This document shows, in pieces, positions 20,869 to 29,540 of a DNA stretch of 62,878 bases. The position numbers were made by a program, and so were the translations under genes. The notes under the pieces were generated by a model. It was not told the DNA's origin. It saw only the letters and a list, made by a program, of their open reading frames with translations, and made no database searches. Every line of letters starts with the position of its first letter. Positions within the stretch are counted from its first letter, which is position 1. Source of the stretch: Deltaproteobacteria bacterium (lineage in GTDB: Bacteria > Desulfobacterota > Desulfuromonadia > Geobacterales > Pseudopelobacteraceae); the NCBI GenBank assembly GCA_021781535.1, contig JAJXWO010000022.1, positions 1-62,878 on the forward strand, in the 5' to 3' direction.

Positions 20869-21759
20869 CTATGCCTCACTCATATCCTCAAAGAGGAATA
20901 GATTGCCGGCCTCTGAAAAAGAATCTTCATCATCAAAAATTGAGCATGGCGGCAACAGCACAGTAAAGATCGTTCCTTCACCAGGTGAGCTGGTAAGATT
21001 TATGCTCCCCTGCATCAGATCTACCAGTGCCTTGGATATACTGAGCCCCAGGCCATGCCCTAAATGCGGGCGTGTCGTTCCGGTCTCCAACTGGACAAAG
21101 CGGTCAAATATGCGTTGCTGATCTTCTGCAGCAATCCCGACACCATGATCCTGAACAGCAATGCGCAGACAACCAACCCCGTCAACTGAGAACGAAACCT
21201 CGACGATTCCACCATCGCTGCTGTATTCAATTGCATTAGCCAGTAAATTTGAGACGATAATCTGAAATTTTTCAAAATCAATAACAGCAATATGAGTATC
21301 TGCATGTTCAGGAAAAACAAGGTCAAGTGACACATTCTTCTTTGCTGCAGTATGCAAAAACGAGTTACCCAGATCACGCAAAGCCGAAGCTATATGAACC
21401 TTTACACAACGGGGGCTGGTTTCTCCTGCCTCCAGTTCTGCCGCCATGAATATGTTACGGAGCTGAAAATTAAGAGTATTTGCTTCTGCACCAATCAATG
21501 AAGAAAGGGAGGTAATTTCTTCATTCCCGGTTCCGACCACTGCCAACTGGTCTGCGAGCCCCATGATCACATTGAGCGGGTTATTAATTTCATTACGAAT
21601 ATTCGACAGGAAGTTGCTTTTAAGCGACTCAGAAGCCTCAAGCCGTTCATTCATATCAATCAATTTACGGTTCATCACGCTTAAATCGGAAAAAGCCTTA
21701 CGGCTTTGAGCAAAACGTTTCGATAGCTCTTCAATCAGCTCATCGTCGGATATTTCCAT
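20869..21759 (-). CDS. Histidine-kinase-like protein lacking the phospho-accepting His
   Basis: 296 residues, soluble. An N-terminal coiled-coil stretch (about 1-45) leads to an H-box-like segment FLSNIRNEINNPLNVIMGLA, in which the histidine of the usual S/R-H-E motif is Asn. The HATPase domain looks intact: N-box NLLANAIEYSSDGG, G1 DHGVGIAAEDQQ, G2 GHGLGLSISKALVDLM. I chose ATG 21759 (MEISDDELIEEL) because GGGGGA precedes it; the longer frame overlaps cheB. It may bind ATP without autophosphorylating, acting as a regulatory pseudokinase or heterodimer partner. This is inference from the missing residue. Confidence 0.82.
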   Translation of the reverse strand: MEISDDELIEELSKRFAQSRKAFSDLSVMNRKLIDMNERLEASESLKSNFLSNIRNEINNPLNVIMGLADQLAVVGTGNEEITSLSSLIGAEANTLNFQLRNIFMAAELEAGETSPRCVKVHIASALRDLGNSFLHTAAKKNVSLDLVFPEHADTHIAVIDFEKFQIIVSNLLANAIEYSSDGGIVEVSFSVDGVGCLRIAVQDHGVGIAAEDQQRIFDRFVQLETGTTRPHLGHGLGLSISKALVDLMQGSINLTSSPGEGTIFTVLLPPCSIFDDEDSFSEAGNLFLFEDMSEA

Positions 21760-21781
21760 GGTTCCCCCGTCTTTTGATTCA

Positions 21782-22852
21782 TCAACTGCAGAGACGCAGT
21801 ACTTCAGGCGCAATATTTAGCAGCGACATGACCTTATTGACACCACCCATCTTGACCGCCTCATGCGGCATGCCGTAGACAACACAGGACGCTTCGTCCT
21901 GGGCGATCGTGACCGCCCCGGCGTCGAACATTTCCTTCATGCCGTGAGCACCATCGTCACCCATTCCGGTCATGATCACTCCGACGGCATTTTTGCCGGC
22001 ATAGCGGGCAGCGGAACGAAACAGCACATCCACTGACGGGCGGTGACGCGAGACCAGCGGGCCATCCTTGATCTCGACATAGTAGCGGGCACCACTTCGT
22101 TTGAGCAAAACATGATGATTGCCTGGAGCGATCAACGCCCGGCCGCGCACGACCGTATCATTGTCCTGGGCTTCCTTGACCGTCACACGGCAAATAGAGT
22201 TAAGTCGCTTGGCAAATGCTGCGGTAAAATTCTCCGGCATATGCTGGACAATGACGATACCTGGGGTATCTTCCGGCAGCATTTCCAGAAACACTCTGAG
22301 CGCCTCGGTGCCACCGGTTGATGCCCCCACAACAACCACCTTCTCAGTGGTCAGGATCATCGCCTTCGAATTGGGCTTTTCCATGATGACATCGGCGGTG
22401 TATTTGGGAGAAACCTCTTTCATGGTACGCATCGCCCTCAGAGGTCCAAGTCGGGCAGCAGCAGCACCTTTGACCGCTTCGCAGATACGTGTTTTAGACT
22501 CTTCAATAAACTGTTTCGTGCCCATTTTCGGCTTGGTGATGATATCCACTGCACCGTATTCCAGCGCCTTTAACGCCGTCTCGCTGCCACTTTCGGCCAA
22601 ACTGGAGCACATCACCACCGGGATGGGATGCTGGCTCATCAGTTTCTGCAGAAAAGTCAGACCGTCCATGCGCGGCATCTCGACATCCAGCGTAATCACA
22701 TCGGGAATAACCGTTCTCATCCGTTCTGCTGCCAGGATAGGATCGGCAGCGCTACCGATCACTTCGATTGCAGGATCGGAATTAAGGATGTCGCACAATG
22801 TCTGGCGTACCAGGGCAGAATCATCAATTATTAGAACTTTTATTTTTTTCAA
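21782..22852 (-). CDS. cheB: CheB protein-glutamate methylesterase
   Basis: 356 residues: an N-terminal receiver ([14 protein letters not shown], phospho-Asp in [17 protein letters not shown]) and a C-terminal CheB domain with the catalytic Ser in [14 protein letters not shown], His in [10 protein letters not shown] and Asp region in [14 protein letters not shown]. It removes receptor methyl groups when phosphorylated by CheA. The start is TTG (22852), overlapping the cheD stop as TTGA, with no later Met that would keep the receiver. Confidence 0.96.
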   Translation of the reverse strand: MKKIKVLIIDDSALVRQTLCDILNSDPAIEVIGSAADPILAAERMRTVIPDVITLDVEMPRMDGLTFLQKLMSQHPIPVVMCSSLAESGSETALKALEYGAVDIITKPKMGTKQFIEESKTRICEAVKGAAAARLGPLRAMRTMKEVSPKYTADVIMEKPNSKAMILTTEKVVVVGASTGGTEALRVFLEMLPEDTPGIVIVQHMPENFTAAFAKRLNSICRVTVKEAQDNDTVVRGRALIAPGNHHVLLKRSGARYYVEIKDGPLVSRHRPSVDVLFRSAARYAGKNAVGVIMTGMGDDGAHGMKEMFDAGAVTIAQDEASCVVYGMPHEAVKMGGVNKVMSLLNIAPEVLRLCS

Positions 22853-23397
22853 CGGGCAGTATCCTTGATAAGAGCATGTTTACCAGTACGTATGGCGCGG
22901 AGAAAAATATCACCGCTTCGTGTACAAAAGAAAAGCTTGCGCCCCCGATAGCCACCGGTATGACGGGCAGAAGCGACAAGCCCCAGCGAGCCTAGGACAG
23001 CCTCAGCCTGTGCTACGTTCTGCTCACCGATAGTGAGCTTTGCCAATTTGTTGTCCTTGATTCCCAGAACGTGCGCCCCGCCGAACAGCTTGACCACAAG
23101 ATCCGCTCCAGCACCCTGTTCCATGGCTTTGGCATACAGATGCTTCACAGCGGTATCAACATAGCGAAGGTCCTCTTCCCGGTCGGAATTAGCCGGCAAC
23201 ATGGCGTGGCAAATCGCGCCGAAACCACGTGAAGGTGAAAACATGGTCACCGCCACGCACGAACCGAGAACTGTTGAAACCAGCATCGGCGAACGGGTTG
23301 CCAGCACCTCCCCCGGCTTGAGATAGATGCTATGAATATGTGAAGCGATCAGATTTTTCATGTTGGGGGCGACAGTGAACTGCTGTTCCTCTGCCAT
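22849..23397 (-). CDS. cheD: CheD chemoreceptor glutamine deamidase (copy 2)
   Basis: 182 residues with the catalytic Cys in [12 protein letters not shown], His in [10 protein letters not shown], and [10 protein letters not shown]. It is longer at the N-terminus than copy 1. It starts immediately after the cheR stop and overlaps cheB, giving the tight cheR-cheD-cheB adaptation block. The third residue after Cys-Val-Ala differs from copy 1 and the His motif is ICH rather than MNH; catalytic residues are kept in both. Confidence 0.93.
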   Translation of the reverse strand: MAEEQQFTVAPNMKNLIASHIHSIYLKPGEVLATRSPMLVSTVLGSCVAVTMFSPSRGFGAICHAMLPANSDREEDLRYVDTAVKHLYAKAMEQGAGADLVVKLFGGAHVLGIKDNKLAKLTIGEQNVAQAEAVLGSLGLVASARHTGGYRGRKLFFCTRSGDIFLRAIRTGKHALIKDTAR

Positions 23398-24267
23398 CTA
23401 TTTTTTCCTGTACACCGTCGATGCAACCGGCTTGAAATCGACATCGAGACCGGTCAGTGTTTCTGAATGCCCGATAAACAGGAATCCCCCCGGCTTTAAT
23501 TGCTGATGGAATTTTCTCATAAGGGTCTGCTGGGTTTGTTTGTCAAAATAAATAACCACGTTGCGGCAAAAGATGATGTCCATCTTTTCAGCAATCCCGA
23601 AGCTGTCATCCATGAAGTTGATGCGACGAAAAGTAACCAGTGAGCGTAATTTTGGGGAAATACGCACCAGGGATTTTGATTTCTCGCGACTGCGCAACAG
23701 GTACTTTTTTTTCAGGTTCAACGGAATCGGGTCAGTTCTTTCTTCCGGATAGATTGCAGTTTTGGCCGTCTGCAATACCTGGGTACAAATATCAGAGGCG
23801 GTAATAGCAGCCCGGAAATCGGGGCGGCCAACAGCAAACTCAGAAAGGACCATCGCCAAGGTGTATGGTTCTTCTCCGGTTGAGCACCCGGCGCTCCAGA
23901 TCCGTACCGGATCACGCAAAACATCTCCTCGTGTTTGGAGTATAGCGGGCAATGCCGTCTTGACCAAAAAGTCAAAATGGCCCGGTTCGCGGAAAAAATC
24001 GGTCTTGTTCGTGGTCACAACATCAATCAGATGAATGAGTTCTGTTGTTCCTCCCTTATTGCTGAAAACATAGTCGCTGTATTCTTCAAATGAAGCAATC
24101 GAGTTGGCCTTCAGCCGCTTCTGCAGGCGCGCTTCAAGCATGGTTTTCTTTGCGGGCGGCATTTTTATACCGGCATGTTCGTAAATAAGTTCGCTGAATC
24201 GTTGAAATTCCCGATCAGACAGGGTTGCTGGCAGACGGGGTTTCATACTATCGCCGGTATTTGTCAC
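23398..24267 (-). CDS. cheR: CheR chemotaxis protein methyltransferase
   Basis: 289 residues. It has the CheR N-domain (LSDREFQRFSELIYEHAGIK, MLEARLQKRLKANSI) and a SAM-binding C-domain with IWSAGCSTGEEPYTLAMVL, then MDIIFCRNVVIYFD and GGFLFIGHSETL. The start is GTG at 24267 with AAAGGA seven bases upstream; an internal ATG seven codons later has no ribosome site. The two membrane MCPs of the array end in CheR-pentapeptide-like tails. Confidence 0.95.
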   Translation of the reverse strand: MTNTGDSMKPRLPATLSDREFQRFSELIYEHAGIKMPPAKKTMLEARLQKRLKANSIASFEEYSDYVFSNKGGTTELIHLIDVVTTNKTDFFREPGHFDFLVKTALPAILQTRGDVLRDPVRIWSAGCSTGEEPYTLAMVLSEFAVGRPDFRAAITASDICTQVLQTAKTAIYPEERTDPIPLNLKKKYLLRSREKSKSLVRISPKLRSLVTFRRINFMDDSFGIAEKMDIIFCRNVVIYFDKQTQQTLMRKFHQQLKPGGFLFIGHSETLTGLDVDFKPVASTVYRKK

Positions 24268-24318
24268 CTCGTCATCCTTTCAGTCATAATGAGATTCAAG
24301 CTAAAAACGTCAACATTC

Positions 24319-24798
24319 CTATTCCTGCCCCAGATCGGTCAGCTCGTCAGATGAAAATACTTTGTCAATATCCAGTATCATCACAAAACGGCTGTCGACT
24401 TTACCCATGCCTTTAATAAAGTCAGTGTTCAGTTTGGTGCCGATATGTGGTGCCGGTTCGATACTCTCCGGCTCCATCTCAACCACCTCCTGCACTGAAT
24501 CAGCCAAGGCACCCAGCACGGTGGTATCGCCATCCATAGTGATTTCCACCACGATAATGCAGGTGTTGACGGTCTGCTCAGTCGCGCTCATGCCGAATTT
24601 AAGACGCATATCGATGACCGGCACCACGCTCCCACGCAGATTGATGACACCGCGCATGAAATCCGGGGTCTGCGGAACTTTCGTTATATTGGTTATTTCG
24701 AGGATTTCTCGCACCTTGGCAACATCAAGGGCAAAGACCTCGTCCGCTAATTTGAATGTCAGATACTGAACCGTTTCGGTTATGCCCGTTACGCTCAT
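24319..24798 (-). CDS. cheW: CheW coupling protein
   Basis: 159-residue adaptor linking MCPs to CheA. It has the CheW core TVQYLTFKLADEVFALDVAK, VREILEITNITKVP, FMRGVINLRGSVVPVIDMRL and GALADSVQEVVEM. GGAG precedes the ATG. A truncated relative of its first 40 residues is found at 36458-36589. Confidence 0.95.
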   Translation of the reverse strand: MSVTGITETVQYLTFKLADEVFALDVAKVREILEITNITKVPQTPDFMRGVINLRGSVVPVIDMRLKFGMSATEQTVNTCIIVVEITMDGDTTVLGALADSVQEVVEMEPESIEPAPHIGTKLNTDFIKGMGKVDSRFVMILDIDKVFSSDELTDLGQE

Positions 24799-24869
24799 GG
24801 AAGCTCCTTGTATGAATCTGTAATAAGAACTGAAGTTTTTGACGGCCCCTTAACCTGTGTCCCCTGCCT

Positions 24870-26561
24870 TTAGAATTTCTCAAACTCATCGTCCAGATGG
24901 TCCGGACCGGCCTGGCCCAGCTCCAGGTTAATGCCGCCGCTGGATGTACGCGTGGCCGCTACGGCTTTTTTCTTGCTGCCGATGTGCGCAATCTGTACCT
25001 TTTTGCTCTGTTTGGCAGCCTGTTGACGCGGAACACGGGTCTGCCCGCCACCATCGATTTTGAAGAACGCAACCGCATCGCTCAGTTGTTCAGCCTGACT
25101 GGAGAGTTCCTCCGAAGTGGAGGCCATCTCTTCAGAGGCAGATGCGTTCTGCTGGATGACCTGATCGAGCTGCTGGATAGCTTTATTGATCTGTTCTGCA
25201 CCGGCATCCTGTTCCTTACTGGAAGCGGTGATTTCCTGGACCAGTTCGGCGGTGCGCTGGATGTCCGGAACCATTCTGGTCAGCATCTCTCCGGCTTGTT
25301 CGGCAATCGCCACACTACGGGTCGAAAGACCGGAAATCTCGCCGGCAGCGGACTGGCTCCGTTCAGCAAGCTTGCGAACTTCGGAAGCCACCACCGCAAA
25401 GCCTTTGCCGTGTTCACCAGCCCGAGCTGCTTCAATAGCGGCATTCAGCGCCAACAGGTTGGTCTGGCGGGCGATCTCTTCGATAATCGAGATCTTGGTA
25501 GCGATCTCTTTCATGGCGGCCACGGTTTCGATAACCGCCTTGCCCCCTTCTTTGGCATCAACCGAACTTTTGATGGAAATTTTCTCGGTCTGCATAGCGT
25601 TATCGGTGTTCTGGCGGATACTGGAAGCCATTTCCTCCATACTGGAAGAGATCTCTTCGGCGCTGGCTGCCTGTTCGGTAGCACCCTGGGACATCTGCTG
25701 CGCAGTGGAGGAAAGCTCCTGACTGCCGGAAGCTACGTTGGTAGTGGCGCTCATGACTTCGCCGACAACCTGCCTGAGCTTTTCCACCATGTTGCGAAGC
25801 GCCTCCATCAACTGCCCGGTTTCATCGGTACTTGTGACGGTTACCATAACCGTCAAATCTCCGGCAGCCAACGAGTTGGCAACGGAAACAGCTGTGGAAA
25901 GAGGAGTTACAATTCCTCTGGTCAGAAAGAATGCAATAATGATTGCCAGCAGGAGTGCCACGCTGCCGATGATCAGCATCATCGTCCGGGCCGATTCGTA
26001 TGCCGTAACTGCCTGTTCGTGGCGTTGCTTGTTGAGTTCCTGATTGTGGGCTGTCAGCTCGTCGACGAGATTGAGCCACTTGCGTACCGCCGGCCGGGCT
26101 TGGCTGTTCATTAGAGTGATTGCGTCTGCCGAATTACCTGCCAAGGCCATTTCAGTCACTTTGTTGTTAAAGCCGCGGGCAATCTCCTGGGTTTCCTTGA
26201 TTTTGGCAAAGATTTCGTTCGACTTGGCGTCATCTTTGGAGGTCATCTCCTCTATTTTCTTGAAAGCATCATTGTAGCTGGTACGATTGTCACCAATGCG
26301 TTTGACCATGTCACGTTTCTTATCGGCATTACTTTCAAGCAGGATATTACGCAGATCAATCGACACCTCGGATGTGGCCTTGTACATGTCGTTGGACATC
26401 TCGATGCGAACGTTATTGATCGTGACGATCCGTTCCAGTTTGTCCTGGATTTTCTGCATATCGGAAATGGCAATCCAGATCAGTGCCATCATCAGTACCA
26501 ATACAAAGCCAAACCCCACCCCCAACCGTTTTCCAATCTTCATGTTGTTAAACCATTGCAT
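24870..26561 (-). CDS. Methyl-accepting chemotaxis protein 1 (membrane, four-helix-bundle sensor)
   Basis: 563 residues. Transmembrane helix at about 14-32, an extracytoplasmic helical region (33-188, four-helix-bundle MCP type), a second helix at about 190-212, HAMP ([19 protein letters not shown]), then the cytoplasmic signalling rod with the tip [20 protein letters not shown] and [21 protein letters not shown] basic flexible linker (about 510-545) leads to a tail ending LDDEFEKF, which fits the aromatic-x-x-aromatic CheR-binding pentapeptide pattern. It lies between cheA and cheW. Its signalling half is very similar to MCP 2 at 33.9-36.4 kb. Confidence 0.95.
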   Translation of the reverse strand: MQWFNNMKIGKRLGVGFGFVLVLMMALIWIAISDMQKIQDKLERIVTINNVRIEMSNDMYKATSEVSIDLRNILLESNADKKRDMVKRIGDNRTSYNDAFKKIEEMTSKDDAKSNEIFAKIKETQEIARGFNNKVTEMALAGNSADAITLMNSQARPAVRKWLNLVDELTAHNQELNKQRHEQAVTAYESARTMMLIIGSVALLLAIIIAFFLTRGIVTPLSTAVSVANSLAAGDLTVMVTVTSTDETGQLMEALRNMVEKLRQVVGEVMSATTNVASGSQELSSTAQQMSQGATEQAASAEEISSSMEEMASSIRQNTDNAMQTEKISIKSSVDAKEGGKAVIETVAAMKEIATKISIIEEIARQTNLLALNAAIEAARAGEHGKGFAVVASEVRKLAERSQSAAGEISGLSTRSVAIAEQAGEMLTRMVPDIQRTAELVQEITASSKEQDAGAEQINKAIQQLDQVIQQNASASEEMASTSEELSSQAEQLSDAVAFFKIDGGGQTRVPRQQAAKQSKKVQIAHIGSKKKAVAATRTSSGGINLELGQAGPDHLDDEFEKF

Positions 26562-26601
26562 GTGAATCCCCCTTTAATTAAATATAATTTCATTTAACCT
26601 G

Positions 26602-28725
26602 CTATATTCCTGCCTGTTCCGACTGTTCAATCGTCTGCAGCAAAACTCCCATATCCAGAATCAGTGCTACGGTTCCATCACCAAGGATTGTGGCCCCGGA
26701 GACACCCTTGACATCGCGGTACATCTTGCCGAGGGACTTGATGACGGTCTGATGTTCCCCCACCACGTGATCAACCACGAAGCCGACCTTGGTACCGTGA
26801 ATATCGGCAATGACAATCTGCTCGATTCCAGGGCGTTGGTCGGTGATTCTGAAATGCTCACGCAGCGGGATATACGGAATGATGGCACCGCGCACGTTGG
26901 CCAGATTGCGGCCATGGGCATTTTTGATATCTTCACGGGTCAGCTCAACGCACTCTTCAACCGACGCCAGCGGCAGCACAAAATGGTCTGTACCAATTTT
27001 GACCAGCAGGCTGTCTATGATCGCCAGGGTCAGCGGGATTTTGAGGGTGATGGTTGTGCCGGTGCCACGAACACTGTCAACTCCGATCGAGCCTCGCAAA
27101 CCGTCGATGCCTCTCTTGACAACATCCATACCAACCCCGCGTCCGGATACGCTGGTTACTTTTTCGGCGGTCGAAAAACCGGGGGCAAAGATCTGGGCAT
27201 AGATTTCCCTGTCGGGCACTTCGGTTGTCGCCGAAAGCAGGCCTCTTTCAATTGCTTTGGCGCGGATGCGGTCACGGTCAAGCCCCGCACCGTCATCGCG
27301 AATGGTGACCAGGACCGAATCGCCGGAATGTTCGGCCCCCAGATAGACGGTGCCGTGTGATGTTTTACCTGCCACACGCCGTGCTTCCGGCATTTCGATG
27401 CCATGGTCGATGCTGTTGCGGATAATGTGCACCAGCGGGTCGTTCAGTTTTTCGATGACGGTCTTATCCAGTTCAGTTTCAGCGCCGAACGTCTCCATCT
27501 CGATCTCTTTGCCAAGTTCACTGGAGAGATCGCGTACGAGGCGTTTGAATTTACTGAAGGTGCTGCCGATCGGCAGCATGCGGATATTGAGGGCGGTGTC
27601 GCGCAGTTCGTTGGTAAGGCGCTCTACTTCTTCTGATATGGCGATAAAGGTTGGATCCCCTCCAGCCTGGGAAACCTGGGAAAGGTGCGCCTGTACCGTG
27701 ACCATCTCGCCGACCAGATTAATCAACTGATCAAGCCGTTCGGCCGGGACACGGATACTGGCGGCAGCTTCCTGTGGCGGAGCTTCGCTCCGTTCCTTGC
27801 GGACGCTTTTGACATGCTGCTGTTCAACGAGGGCCGACTGCACCTTTTCCGGCGAGACGATCCCCTGCTCCACCAGCAGTTCGCCGAAGCGCTTCTGCAG
27901 CAGCAGAACTTTTTTCATTTCGACCGGAGACAGATCGCCGCGCTCGACCAGGATGTCTCCCAGCTTTTTGTACCCCTGTTCTTTGTCTATCAAACCACTT
28001 TTATCGATCAACTCGATCTTGATATCGCAATCGTCCTCGACAAAGATGAAGACATCCTTGATAGCATCCTCACCACGGGTTGTCGTCAGGATGATGTCCC
28101 AGTAGATGTAGCAATTTTCCGGCACCAGAGCGTCGATAGGAGGAATCTCGTCGAACTGCGCCACGACGTGGGCGGTGCCGAGGTCGCGCAGTTCATTGAT
28201 CAGTGAGATCGGATTGGTCCCGCACATGAGGATGTTGGAAGCAGGACGAAAACGGATCCGCCAGGTACTTTCGTTCGCCAGTTCATCCTCGGATACCGGC
28301 GGAAGATGTAGTGCCGCCACCTCATCAGAGCCTTTTTGCGGAATATCCGCTTGCGGCACCAGCTGGCGCAGGCCGGCGATAATTTCATCTCCCGCGCTAC
28401 GGTCAACCGCTTCACCAAGCGGGCAACCAAGCAGATATGAAATGTGATCACGCGATTTGAGCGTCAAGTCAAGCAGACGCTTGGTGACAGTCATCTTGCC
28501 GTTACGCACCATGTCGAAAACAGTTTCAACCTCATGAGTAAAGGAGGCAATTTCGTCAAAACCGAACATGGCACCTGAACCTTTGATGGTGTGCATGGCC
28601 CGGAAAACGCGATTGATCAGATCATCATCATCCGGCGTTTCTTCAAGATCGAGCAGCGATGTTTCCAGTTCGGCCAGCAGTTCACCGGCTTCGTCTCGAT
28701 AGGTTGCAATTGCTTCTTCCATCAT
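26602..28725 (-). CDS. cheA: Chemotaxis histidine kinase CheA
   Basis: 707 residues. P1 HPt domain with phospho-His45 in FRAMHTIKGSGAMFGF; a middle region; two consecutive 24-residue repeats resembling the MshE/GspE N-terminal motif (about 254-277 and 279-302, LGDILVERGDLSP and FGELLVEQGIVSP); a P3 dimerisation region (LINLVGEMVTVQAHLSQV); P4 ATPase (DPLVHIIRNSIDHGIEMPEA, DDGAGLDRDR, GRGVGMDVV); and a C-terminal CheW-like P5 domain. ATG 28725 is chosen for the AGAGG eight bases upstream; a GTG three codons earlier is possible. The MshE-like repeats suggest an extra nucleotide-type input (inference). Confidence 0.95.
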   Translation of the reverse strand: MMEEAIATYRDEAGELLAELETSLLDLEETPDDDDLINRVFRAMHTIKGSGAMFGFDEIASFTHEVETVFDMVRNGKMTVTKRLLDLTLKSRDHISYLLGCPLGEAVDRSAGDEIIAGLRQLVPQADIPQKGSDEVAALHLPPVSEDELANESTWRIRFRPASNILMCGTNPISLINELRDLGTAHVVAQFDEIPPIDALVPENCYIYWDIILTTTRGEDAIKDVFIFVEDDCDIKIELIDKSGLIDKEQGYKKLGDILVERGDLSPVEMKKVLLLQKRFGELLVEQGIVSPEKVQSALVEQQHVKSVRKERSEAPPQEAAASIRVPAERLDQLINLVGEMVTVQAHLSQVSQAGGDPTFIAISEEVERLTNELRDTALNIRMLPIGSTFSKFKRLVRDLSSELGKEIEMETFGAETELDKTVIEKLNDPLVHIIRNSIDHGIEMPEARRVAGKTSHGTVYLGAEHSGDSVLVTIRDDGAGLDRDRIRAKAIERGLLSATTEVPDREIYAQIFAPGFSTAEKVTSVSGRGVGMDVVKRGIDGLRGSIGVDSVRGTGTTITLKIPLTLAIIDSLLVKIGTDHFVLPLASVEECVELTREDIKNAHGRNLANVRGAIIPYIPLREHFRITDQRPGIEQIVIADIHGTKVGFVVDHVVGEHQTVIKSLGKMYRDVKGVSGATILGDGTVALILDMGVLLQTIEQSEQAGI

Positions 28726-28753
28726 AGGTGACACCTCTAAAGTCTAATTTCGC

Positions 28754-28809
28754 ATTTTGTATTTTAAATTTTGGATTAAATTCAAAATCAAGAATTCAAA
28801 ATTCAAAAT
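28754..28809. repeat. AT-rich inverted and direct repeat between cheA and cheY
   Basis: Three copies of attcaaaat (28780-28788, 28794-28802, 28801-28809) face an inverted attttgtattttaaatttt arm (28754-28772). The stretch is far more AT-rich than the flanking genes and fills most of the 89-base gap between the cheY stop and the cheA start. Similar attcaaaat-type repeats occur between genes in many bacteria. It could fold as a weak hairpin and lower cheA expression relative to cheY, or be a small mobile repeat. Confidence 0.55.
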
Positions 28810-28814
28810 CACTT

Positions 28815-29180
28815 CTAGCCCAGCACTTTCTTGATCACTGCAATCAACTGCTCCGGCTTAAATGGTTTGACGATCCAGCCGGTGGCGCCTGCGGCTTTGC
28901 CCTCGCCTTTCCGTGTGTCATTTGACTCGGTAGTCAGCATGACAATCGGAATGAATTTATTGAGGGTTCCGGCACGAACACCTTTAATAAGGCCGATACC
29001 ATCCATGTTGGGCATATTCAGGTCAGTCAGCAGCATATCTACTTTTTGCGTGTTCAGTTTATTAAGGGCATCCCGTCCATCAACCGCCTCAACCACTTCG
29101 AAGCCGTTCTGCTTGAGGGTAAATGCCACCATCTGTCGCACACTGGCCGAATCATCGGCCGTCATAATTACTTTTGCCAT
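28815..29180 (-). CDS. cheY: CheY-type single receiver protein
   Basis: 121 residues, a receiver only: acidic pair in IMTADDSASVRQMV, phospho-Asp in DMLLTDLNMPNMDGIGLI, Thr in IVMLTTESN and Lys in GWIVKPFKPEQL. The ATG shares a base with the preceding STAS stop (TAATG), and GGAGGAGG, inside the STAS codons, is its ribosome site. Position directly before cheA makes it the likely output regulator of this pathway. The array has no obvious motor or DNA-binding output. Confidence 0.94.
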   Translation of the reverse strand: MAKVIMTADDSASVRQMVAFTLKQNGFEVVEAVDGRDALNKLNTQKVDMLLTDLNMPNMDGIGLIKGVRAGTLNKFIPIVMLTTESNDTRKGEGKAAGATGWIVKPFKPEQLIAVIKKVLG

Positions 29181-29527
29181 TAGTTACCTCCTCCAAACCA
29201 TACGCACGTTGAATTGTTGTTATGCTTGCAAACCGCGTTGCGCTCTGCGCCGCTGCTGATGATTATTTCTGCAAGAGCCCGGGGCTGCGGACCGCGATAT
29301 GAAAATTCGTTGCCGCCCTGCGCGGCGCTCTTGCAAGCCGCACAAAGGACCTGCACCCCGGTGATGTCGATTTCAACGGCGGGGTCAAACTCAATCGCTA
29401 CATTTTTTGACGCTTCCAGCGCTTCGCAAACGATGCGCGAAAACTCGGCGGCAGTTTCAATCGTCAGGAATTCTCCGCTGGTGACAATAATTTCGCCGTT
29501 TTCACGGACTGAACTGTTGAGTGGCAT
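29180..29527 (-). CDS. STAS-domain protein
   Basis: 115 residues. An anti-sigma-factor-antagonist-like STAS fold: GEFLTIETAAEFSRIVCEAL, then VEIDITGVQVLCAACKSAAQ. The residue normally phosphorylated in SpoIIAA-like proteins (D-S-S/T-G) is Thr here (DITG). Stand-alone STAS proteins occur in several chemosensory operons. The last residues (FGGGN) are encoded by the cheY ribosome site, so the two genes are tightly coupled. The Cys-rich C-terminal half (three Cys) is notable. Partner unknown. Confidence 0.82.
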   Translation of the reverse strand: MPLNSSVRENGEIIVTSGEFLTIETAAEFSRIVCEALEASKNVAIEFDPAVEIDITGVQVLCAACKSAAQGGNEFSYRGPQPRALAEIIISSGAERNAVCKHNNNSTCVWFGGGN

Positions 29528-29540
29528 GCGTTATCTCCTG

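Noticed and set aside
24897..26114. Long open frame on the plus strand opposite MCP 1 (about 405 codons)
   Set aside because: It mirrors the repetitive coding strand of the MCP gene, has no recognisable protein pattern and no ribosome site; a codon-bias shadow.
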